Origin: Bathymodiolus brooksi
Taxonomy: Eukaryota > Mollusca > Bivalvia > Mytilida > Modiolidae
Assembly: GCA_963680875.1 (NCBI GenBank)
Contig: OY804590.1
Location: 22,010,640 to 22,074,639 of the forward strand
Direction: 5' to 3'
DNA: 64,000 bases
This document shows, in pieces, positions 55,217 to 64,000 of this stretch. The notes beneath the pieces were generated by a model, which saw nothing but the letters and a program-made list of their open reading frames with translations, did not search any database and was not told the origin of the DNA. The stretch's first letter is position 1, and the number at the start of each line of letters is the position of its first letter. The translations under genes were made by a program, and so were the position numbers.

Positions 55217-58073
55217 TACGATTTTAGACATAAAAGGAGGTAGATTATTTTTTTTTGGGTCAAATTTTAATGCATGTTTTTTGTGTGCAAAATAATCATA
55301 TTAAAGGCTCCATAACAAAGACAAATTTATTACTAAAGGGTCAGAAATTTCACATATATCTAATATATGACCATGATCCAGGTGTAGAACAGTGCAAACA
55401 GCATTTAGAGAAGAGTCCGAAAGAACTTTTTTTTTGCAAATATTCCTTAATTTCCTGTATAAAGATGACATTTCTTGTATTTGGTTTGAAAGGTGATAAA
55501 TACAAGCTCTGATGACTTCTGTTTAAATCCATTAATTATTTACATTGTGGAATGAGATGTTTTGACATCTCCTATCTGGTCAATAGCTCGAGTCCATTGC
55601 CTTATTTCATATTTTGACATTTATTACACACTCCCACATTATCATTCGAATCCGAGACAATCAGTCTTTCTCCTTAATGGCGAAGCCACAAATACAAATT
55701 GTTGATATAGACTGGTTGAAACCACTATAGGTTAATTAAATAATAAAATTTGTTCACGCCACCATATAGCTGAAATATTGCTAAGGTTGGCGTTAAACAC
55801 CAATCAATCAATCATTGAAACCTACAGCACTTGCGGCAAGTATGTTAATTATTACACCACCAAAGCCATTAAAAAACTAAATGAATATTACTGTCAAGTT
55901 GAGTTCAAATGGGCCAAGTGGTATTTTCAAAAAGATTAATATGTGATGGCAGTCACAAAAATTGCTGACAAGTCTTAATCTGGGTTAATCAAGTGTCATT
56001 GCTCTCTTTCTACCTTAAATATGCCAGGCACTCTCAGGAATAACGAAAATGTATTGTTTTTTGGAGAAACAAGATGAGGTGGTTTGTGTGTGTACTGTAT
56101 TTATTGTATTGGTATAACAAAATCAGAATTTAAACATTAAAAAACATGCTGTACACACCATATTTAGATTAGCATGCCCCACCCGGCCAAGTGACCAGTG
56201 TGCCCATGCGTTAAGACCCACTGGTGAGGACAAAATATCAAATTATATATTTCAGAATAATAGAGATTTGAATATTTTAGGATACAAACCATAAAAATAC
56301 TGCTTTATAAGAGACAAAAACTTGGAATGTATGGGGTGTGCAGGAAATAAAAAGCAGTACCTGTCCTTCCTTAGCCAAAAAAAATATTTAATAATCGAAT
56401 ATTCTTCTACATATTTTTGGACAGGAAGTGCAGCTTTGGAAGAGCTCAGATCACATACTCCATTCATTATTGTATTTTTATTCAATAAAATATTTTAAAA
56501 GTTGTTCTTCAATTTTCTATTTCATTAGTTGACGATATTTTTTTATTTTTTTGTTGTTGATAGCATCACGTGTTTTGTTGGTTATGTATGTTGACATCCT
56601 AGTTTTAGTAATATTTTGATCTCGGGGTGATTAAAGTGAACGAATAGTAATGTCGCAAAGTCACCCATTTTCGAAGGTCTCCTGTTTTCGACGGTTTGTT
56701 TCACGTGATAGAATCTCTCATTATTTTGATCGCTTCATTTGTCAGAGGTTATATTATGATGCTGAAATTGCATGAATGATCTCAAGAAATCTGATCTAAA
56801 AATGTCATCTTTAAATGTAAGAACTACGTACCACATCTATTATTTCACGTTCAAATTGTATTTTTTCGTAATTCATTTTTTCGTCACCTTAACAAAGCTT
56901 TAATCATTTAAATAATATATCTCATACAGACCAATTATGGTTTCATCGTCTGCTATGACATTGATAATGTACATATTGAGGTCATATCAATTCAGAAACT
57001 TATTAACATTGATTGTCGAAAACTGGTCGAAATTTTGGTATTAACCTTAAAGAAGTAATAGATAGATTTATTTGGACAATAGAACTTTGTCATATTTGAA
57101 ATTTTTTAAACACTTTTTTAACCGTACTTTATTCTTAACGACAACCAATGCGATAATATATTCCAGTACATTTTTACGGACAACCATCACAAATCTATAA
57201 ACACAGTGTATAACCGGACAGTTTTCAAAAACGGAAGTTGCTGTTTGACCAGGTAATGTTAGTTGATTGCAGAAATTTCAACATTTTTGGATGATTATCC
57301 GTGATTTAGTCTTTGAAAGTGGATCAACCGAAGCAACAAAATTTTTTAAAAATACTGCAAAGGTATGTCATTTAGATTTCTGATCAAATAACAGTGCCCT
57401 ATTTGAACATTGAAACTGGAAATCGCCGTTTAAACATCGGTGGATGGTATGTTTTCGCTCGAAGAAAAGGGTTAAAAAATCTATTTTTTCTTCACGAATT
57501 CCTTAAATTATGTCAAATATTTTCTCACTATCTGATGAAATAGACATCGACGTTTTCAATGCAAGGAAAATATGACCCTAAACGCACCCATTTTCCCTAC
57601 GACGGGTGCATTTAACATCGTTCTTCATTGTACGTCACTGTACGTCTAATTGCTAACGCATTAATTTCAAATAGGTAAACATCATAAAAATATTCAAAAA
57701 CCACAAGAAATAAGGTTTGGTAAATAAGTAATGAAGTGAGTGATTGTTGTTTAACGCCAAACGAGCAATATGAAGAACTTGATATTTCCAAGAACTCTGA
57801 TAAACCTTGCAAAAATACTAATTTTGACAAAGAAGACATTTAGGCAAATCACAAGTCATTCATGTCATCACTGAATATTCCGATAAATGATGAAAATTGT
57901 GAATTATCTACTTTATATTGGATACCAAAGTTTCAGAAGAATCAGTATTTAAACTTGTTCAACAAAAGAACTACCAGGTATCTATAAGTATGACTAAAAT
58001 TTTGCATGCAGTCAAAGGAGGACTACTATCATACTGTGACAAAGTATATTCACGTGGTAACATCAATCAAAAG
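55217..58073. other. No gene recognised
   Basis: SINE tail fragments lie at 55753-55814 (gctgaaatattgctaagg, ggcgttaaacaccaatc) and 57737-57760. A short shared block (gaagccacaaatacaaattg) recurs at 54673 and 55683. Other frames are short and lack domain character. Confidence 0.5.
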
Positions 58074-58400
58074 CACCGCATCGGTGGCGTAATGGTTTGC
58101 GTGCTCGCCTCGAGTGCGGTAGATCGTGGGTTCGAGCCTCAGTCGGGTCAAACCAAGGACTATAAAATTGGTATTTGTTGCTTCTCCGCTAAGCACGCAG
58201 CATTACGGAGAAAGAGCAAAGATTGGTTGGTTCGGAATCAGAATAATGTGTCCGAATGGAGTGACATTTCTACCCACGGACTGTTGTTTCAGTGAGCTAG
58301 CACTATAAAAATCCCTGGAACAATCAGATTGTGGAATTCACTACCAAACCAAGTAGCTAATAGCCCAGACTTGGATGCTTTCAAGTCTGGTGCCCAATCA
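58074..58400 (+). repeat. tRNA-derived SINE
   Basis: The head at 58078-58149 is tRNA-like with an A-box (TGGCGTAATGG) and a B-box (GGTTCGAGCC), so it could be read by RNA polymerase III. The body continues through gctaagcacgcagcattacg and gtgacatttctacccac to about 58400. Open frames across it are not genes. Confidence 0.75.
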
Positions 58401-59102
58401 TTCCTCTATTGTTAATATATTTTATTAAATGACTATGAATTTTCTTAATTCTGATTGGCTTAGAAGGTTCATTGCTTCCTGTAACAGAACTACATGTCCA
58501 CCGCGCAATTTTGCGCGTGAGGTTAATAAATCTCATGTCGCAGTTAGTACGTACCCAAATATAGTAACAGGGGAAAACCAGTAGACTGATTAATATCGAT
58601 AAATTTGATTGGCCGACATTTTGAACATCAACCAATCAGAGGCGTTCTTGCTAACGAACTTCGGTAATCAGCAGACGACTGTTAGTAAACAAAAATGAAC
58701 GAAGCAGCTTCGTCAGTAGAACCAGAAGTTAAGACACGTTACTGAAACTGTGATATTTTATTTGCTAAAATTTTGAAATTGTATTCGTTTTTTCTTAATC
58801 AATTTTATTGTTTTGAAACATTAGAAATGTCAAGCTTTAAAAACTGGTGTTTGTTGGTTTGAAGCAGCTACATATAAAAAGAATAAATGGAAATGTCTTA
58901 GAAACAGCAACCATTCACAATTTTCACCCTAAAAATATGAAACGGGCACTGCCTGGAAAGCTCGCGAAGCTAATCACTCATTAGATATCCTTGGTCTTGG
59001 ATGAGCAAACATATGCAAAACTTTATGCTTATGTACATATAATTATTTACCAACTTTGCCTGAAAATAGAAATTTGGTTTACTAGTGACCACCAGTAGAC
59101 AT
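58400..59102. other. No recognised feature
   Basis: Unique-looking AT-rich sequence without coding signal. Confidence 0.5.
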
Positions 59103-59225
59103 CAGGGGCGGATCCAGGATTTCAAGTTAGGGGGGGGGGGCGCACTTAAAAAAATTGCGCCGAGCGGAGGGAGGCGCGAAAATTGTTGGGGTATTTCGTG
59201 TGAAAAATCACGATTTTACGCCATG
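59103..59225. mobile_element. Truncated copy of the CAGGGGCGGATCC MITE
   Basis: Nearly identical to the left part of 40286-40484 (through gcgccgagcggagggag and atcacgattttacgcca), then breaks off. Confidence 0.8.
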
Positions 59226-59367
59226 CAGAACAAATATCATCATGAGCACTTATGAATACCAATATAACTTTGAAGTCAGCCATCAATCACCGTCAATATG
59301 TATTCACATTTCATCTCACATAGTAACAACGGTGATACTGATAGTAAACAATATTGGTAGTATAAAT

Positions 59368-59600
59368 GGCTAGGGATATGGTGTTTAACGCCAATTTCAA
59401 GAATATTTCAGTTATATTGTGGCGGTCAGCTTTATTGGTGGAGGAAGCCACAGTGACAGTCTCCGGAGAAAACCACCGACCTGCAGCAAGTGACTGAAAA
59501 ATTATATCACATAATATTGTTTGGAGTACACTTCGCCATGAACGGGCTTCGAACTCGATCTTTGTAACAACGGTGATCACCTAGCTAAAGGTTAGCTGTT
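59368..59600 (-). repeat. tRNA-derived SINE, nearly full length
   Basis: On the minus strand the tRNA-like head has TTAGCTAGGTGA (A-box) and GAGTTCGAAGCC (B-box). The tail ends ggcgttaaacaccat at 59368. Same family as 14620, 14950 and 15424. Confidence 0.75.
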
Positions 59601-60332
59601 CACACACATGTAGAGAATATCAATATCACCGCATCATTTAACTAAGAGTGAAGGTTTGGGCCCATAACCTCGCCATTTTTTTTTTATTGAATGCTTGTAC
59701 CAAGCCAGGAACGTGATCTGTCATTTATACGTACGTTATATGGATATCGAGTTGGCCTCTGTTTTAACGATTTTTGCGATTGTATTTTGGAGTTGCTCCG
59801 ACAGTGTGATATTAATTTCTTATTTGTTTTCTACCATTGTTCTCAATATTTTTCCAGAACATGTCGAGTTTGAATGTGATCCCTAAACAAATTACCCCAA
59901 ATGACGCAATTCTTGTATAATAATTATCTTTTATCATATAATCCTCGTATGATATCTTCCCTTCAATATATATATATATATCTGTTAATTCTACATAATT
60001 TTGTAAATAATCGTGATTAATTCTCTATAGGAAGTGAATAAATCTGCTTTGTTAATATTTATTAATTATTAATTTATTTATTAAGTATCAATTTACAACA
60101 AATATCATCATCAGTATTCTCATGTTCTGTCTATGATGTTTTGTTCGAGGGTTAAAACACGATTTACATATCACGAAGCATATTGTATTTCACTTATAGA
60201 GTAAACAACAGTGTCAATGAATAATTAATTTATTACACAATGCAAGAAAAGACGGACCGCGTAGGTTGTTTGGATTAGTTTGTTTTTGTTGATATGTAAC
60301 AATTAACCAGATCTGGTTTTGTTGGTAATATA
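59600..60332. other. No recognised feature
   Basis: AT-rich with a (ta)n run near 59967-59980. Nothing coding seen. Confidence 0.5.
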
Positions 60333-61220
60333 CAGGGGCGGATCCAGGATTTGTGGTTAGGGGTGTGTGAATAGGTCCCCAGTGGGTCATGAGCAGAGCC
60401 CTGGTAGTGGGCCCAGGGGGGCAAAGCCCCCCGGAAGCTCTGGGGGTTTGAGGAATTACAGCCATTTATTTGAACGACAATTTTGAACCAACCTCACCAT
60501 TTTTATCAAACCAAAAAAACTTGACTTTGAGTCTTAATTTGTTGGATAATTGTTAACAGTATGTTTTTGTCATATTATAAAAACCTTAAGTAAAACTTTT
60601 TTTGAACAACCGTGATGCGAATTGTTCAACTCATGACTGATCGATCACGATATTTTAACCCCTCAAAGAACTATTGGCTTAGTTTTAACGCATTCCTCAT
60701 TTCACTAATTGGTCTGTACTTTATGTGCTTGTCCTTTCGGGCGGTTCTAGTTAATACTGCCCGTCCGGATGGAGCTTTTCTTTTCGTCGTTTGATTCATT
60801 CATTGAAAACGTATGATTCGACCGTTCTTGTTTATAGACAAACAAAAGTGGAAATTATCAATACATGAACTTGTTGTTGATTTCTGATTAGCTAACGTAA
60901 CTAAATTAGATGATCAGAATCGCTTCATGCTGCATTAATGTTAACATATTCGCCTTTGTTTGTCTATAAACAAGAACGAATCGTACGTTTCATCAGAATG
61001 GAATAATCTTTGAACTACTGACGGCGAATCCATATATGAATCAGCGAACACACTCAACGCCGTGTATTTACAATGTGTAGGAATATTTTACTACAGGTTA
61101 CGAGTTAATTATACCATTCATGAAAAAGTTGTTTGTTGAACTGCTTAATTAACGTTGTATAACATATGCTTTGCGAATTTTAGGGGGGGGGGGCGCACGC
61201 CCCCTCTAAATCCGCCTCTG
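60333..61220. mobile_element. 888-bp element with CAGGGGCGGATCCAGGA ends
   Basis: Left CAGGGGCGGATCCAGGATTT, right AAATCCGCCTCTG. G/C-rich subterminal runs (60405-60440, 61183-61206). The interior has tcattcattgaaaacgtatg and acaaacaaaagtg/tgtctataaacaag pieces that are partly inverted. No transposase. Confidence 0.65.
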
Positions 61221-63580
61221 GACATAATAGAGTATGTAAATGTTGCACATAGCATAGGGTCTGAGAGTGAGACACTCTTCAAGATCACAGGTACTTGTGG
61301 ACAGGACCCTATGGTGCCTCTGATTGCCCATCCCTCCTTTTTTTTTCAACATCAATTTTTTTTCATGTACACAACAATTTGCAACTTTCTATGTATCACT
61401 GTATGACATATATACAAAAAAAAACAATCAAACAGCAGTTTCTATCCATACTGTGTTTCTGACATATGCATAAGGTTTTGAAAGTGTTTTTCTTTGAGAC
61501 ATTTTGGGCAATTGTGTATTTTATCAATACCTGATGCAATTAAGCGAATATAAATATAAGCTTGAGTTTGCTCTAGGAATAATCCAGAGCAGACGATCGG
61601 GTTGCGCAATCGTGTTATATTTAGCGGCTCGTTACTTTCCGTGTAGGATTCGATAATTATCGGTTACCAATTTCACGTTACCGCCGCCATTATGGTTCAA
61701 AGGTCAATCGGAGTAAAAAACGTAAACAAGACGTCATTGCATTTGTAAACACGGTGACGCAGTTTATTCATCGTGGCAGTTATGCACATATCGTCACGGT
61801 CGTAAGGAAGTTTTCGTGAATTTGTTGGTTAGGAAAATAATTTATGATTACATGTATCCCGTAGATCTTGAAAATAATGAGAGATCGTGTGAATATTCAG
61901 CTATAGTAGAATACATGTACCGATGTAGTAGTTCCAACTTCCAAGGATATTGTGACACAACCTCGCAAATAGTACTGTTTACAAAACATCCTAGACCTGC
62001 AAGAATAAATAAAATATATCATCCTAGCGGGTACTTATCGATTAACTTGAAGAAAATTAATCTAATTCTTGTATATTTTGTTGTCGGACTATCCTTTAAA
62101 AGGAGGGTCCTTATAAAAAGGGAAATCAAAAGAAGTCTTTTTCCCCCTAAGCGACTGGCAGGTATTCGTACCAAAACCAGCTTTGTAATGTTAATGCTTT
62201 AAAGTTGGCATTATGTTAGACTTCTGCACAGTTTTATAGTTTATCATATTTATATCACATTAAACATGCAATTTGTAAATTATCATATTATGGAGCATCA
62301 AATAAAACTTTTCTAAAGGCCCAACTTAAAACTGGTGTGCCCCTTTTGTTAGAGAATGTATAAAGTCTGTGTGTGTAAGACACTTTAGATGTACTAACTT
62401 AAAAATTACTTAGTTCAACTATATATCATTTTGTGATTTTTTAGAAGTCAAATTCCTGTAAGAATGCACACCTTTAGTATTTGTACATTAAACACACTAC
62501 AAAATATTACAAAAACTCTAGCTCAAAACTATAGGGAGGGACAGAAAGGGGTTAAATAGTATGCCCTGATACAGGGCTATACATTAACAGTCGTGTTCCA
62601 TTCTTACATGTATGTCAAACACATTATTATGGTGTGGTTTCTGTTCGTGAGGCACTCCATCCTTTCTTGTTTATTCCAATGTCAGGAGACCAATAATAAC
62701 ATATAAGGATTAGTATGGAAAAAGTGCTAAATTCAGGAACAAGTCAGTTTTGGTTGGGCAAAATATGTACATGCACATGTACTTTGTAAATGATTCAACT
62801 CGATAACTTTTGTAAATTATAGAGCACAAAAATTAAACAAATATTCATTAACAATAAAATATTTATTGCAAAAACAAAACATTATTAAAAGGTCAGCTAC
62901 ATGTATAATAACAATGTTGTAAAATAACAAAACTATGAACTAGAACATTGAAGAATGGGTAATAAAACACATTCCCCTCATCCTGATTAAGTCTTAAGTT
63001 AATGATTGAATGAAAATTATATTGCTTTTAACATCAAAAAGTTAATATTGGGGGACACTATGCAGTTTTCTCTATCCTCTAGTTATTGAATTGAGAAGTT
63101 AAAAAATCTGACAAAAGTTCCACCCCCCCCCCCCCCTCCCAAAAAAAACCCCCATACTACATGTAATAAGGTTCAAAACTCCTTTAATTACAAAATATGG
63201 AACTCCTTTAATTACAAAATATGTGTCTAAGACTTTCTCGGGTAAATGAACAAAGCCCAAAATATTCAATAATGTTACATGAAAAACAACACTCATATGG
63301 GGGATAAAAACATTCTATTCATAGAATTTTTAAACAAGAAACATAAACTATAACATGTGATGTGTAAACTATTTAAGCATGAGCAACAGGAAACACATTT
63401 AGATACAAAAAATGAAAAGACCAACACCCTTACAATGTAGTTGGATTTTTAGAGTGCTACAAAATGTAGTTCATTGAAACAAGTCTGTGGGTAGATATGT
63501 CATTTCACTCTGAAACATTATTCTGACTCGACCAGTTTTTGTTCTTACTCCTTAATGCTGCATTCTTACCAATATTATAA
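61221..63580. other. No gene recognised
   Basis: 61600-61800 is less AT-rich and holds gccgccattatgg and gacgtcatt, which would suit a promoter, but no exon follows convincingly. The open frame at 61816-62202 has no recognisable domain. A C-run/A-run lies at 63121-63150. Confidence 0.4.
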
Positions 63581-63594
63581 TCTTTGATTTGACT

Positions 63595-63665
63595 AGACAG
63601 GGGCTAGAACCCATGGATCTACCACATTCTAGGTTAGCATGCTAACTATTACACAACATTTTTGC
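63595..63665 (-). repeat. tRNA-like unit (SINE head)
   Basis: On the minus strand: TAATAGTTAGCATGC (A-box-like) and GGGTTCTAGCCCC (B-box), then an AAATCAAA tail. Confidence 0.55.
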
Positions 63666-63780
63666 GGTCGCATTGAAAAAGGAGTAGTTCTTCAAAACTT
63701 TCATTGAGCTAGGGACTTGTGTCCAAGTTAGTTAATGCAGTCAACATGATCAAGCATATATTAAAATAAACCCATTGATT

Positions 63781-63850
63781 AGCTTCCAGTCAGATTTGAA
63801 CTGACATCTTTTCAACATTATTGAAATGTACTACCTTGTACGATAGAAGC
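63781..63850 (-). tRNA. tRNA-like sequence with complete cloverleaf, anticodon AAT
   Basis: 70 nt. Acceptor stem GCTTCTA/TGGAAGC (7 pairs, one G-T), D-stem GTAC/GTAC with loop AAGGTA, anticodon stem TTTCA/TGAAA with loop ATAATGT (anticodon AAT, Ile by the code), T-stem GTCAG/CTGAC with loop TTCAAAT. It does not resemble the usual nuclear tRNA-Ile, and its short D-arm looks mitochondrial. A decayed copy lies 125 nt away. It may be a tRNA-derived repeat, an organelle-derived insert or a real gene. Confidence 0.4.
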
Positions 63851-63905
63851 TACATTGTATATACATGTATTGTAATTGTTAGTAGTTGACAAACCTAATA
63901 TGTAC

Positions 63906-63985
63906 GCAGATCATTAGCTTCCAGAGAGATATGAACTGACATCTCTCAAACATTATTGAAATGTACTGATTCATTGACACCATAG
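63906..63985 (-). repeat. Decayed copy of the tRNA-like unit
   Basis: Shares attagcttccag, gaactgacatct and aacattattgaaatgtact with 63781-63850, but the D-arm no longer pairs well. Confidence 0.65.
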
Positions 63986-64000
63986 TAACTACAACATTTT

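Noticed and set aside
57918..58308. ORFs over the SINE at 58074
   Set aside because: The sequence is a tRNA-derived SINE. The frames are incidental.
61816..62202. 128-residue ORF as a gene
   Set aside because: No domain, low-complexity second half, no splice or promoter evidence beyond slightly higher GC upstream.
1..64000. CRISPR array or bacterial-type system
   Set aside because: The tandem arrays have no unique spacers, and the window is eukaryotic (introns, SINEs, LINEs).

Overview
This is AT-rich, non-coding-dominated animal DNA. SINE tails of the molluscan 'gtgtttaacgcc' type, tRNA-derived SINEs, bivalve-style dispersed repeats and molluscan-looking non-LTR retrotransposons point to a bivalve, probably a mytilid mussel. 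The species call is inference. There is no operon or bacterial content. Most of the window is mobile DNA, much of it nested. Layout: (1) 1-10.4 kb carries part of one host gene on the minus strand: exons of a TNF-receptor-superfamily protein at 9519-9668 (signal peptide), 4704-4977 and 1000-1155, in matching splice phase. The first exon also exists as a second intact copy at 8741-8890 within a tandem duplication. Its introns hold many MITEs, including a 497-bp Pack-MULE-like element (7552-8048) with a RecQ-helicase-like exon. (2) 10.4-26.5 kb is a nest. A minus-strand non-LTR retrotransposon (LINE B) is split by a Ty3/gypsy-like LTR retrotransposon with a 4-bp target duplication. The 5' LTR of that element is itself split at 12040/19360 by a 7.3-kb insertion flanked by a 6-bp duplication. 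The LTR element has a tRNA-Leu primer site, gag, a frameshifted protease and integrase ends, but no reverse transcriptase. (3) 26.5-31.4 kb holds LINE C (minus), split by a 2.3-kb element with ~510-bp inverted repeats and a 5-bp duplication. (4) 32.5-40.1 kb is bounded by 30-bp inverted repeats built from GGACAAAAAGTCACA. It contains LINE D (plus strand, intact YADD), a 686-bp MITE with an 8-bp duplication, and a 2.7-kb element with ~98-bp inverted repeats that splits LINE D. (5) 41.0-43.8 kb is a 2.77-kb element with ~600-bp inverted repeats, CACTGTG ends and a 5-bp duplication, carrying a C2H2 zinc-finger gene. (6) 44.9-54.4 kb holds a dispersed element with a Cys-rich coding relic, a possible hAT-like transposase first exon, a LINE E 3' end, a gag-like zinc-knuckle ORF and a foldback element with a ZSWIM/MULE-like ORF. 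(7) 54.8-64 kb is MITEs, SINEs and a run of tRNA-like units, one of which folds into a complete cloverleaf. In the LINE B, C and D cases, removing the insert and one target copy rejoins the retrotransposon reading frame, so the nesting order is well supported. All LINE copies have lost function through frameshifts, stops or damaged YADD motifs. The only clearly host-encoded protein is the TNFR-like receptor, of which at least the 3' exons lie off the left end.
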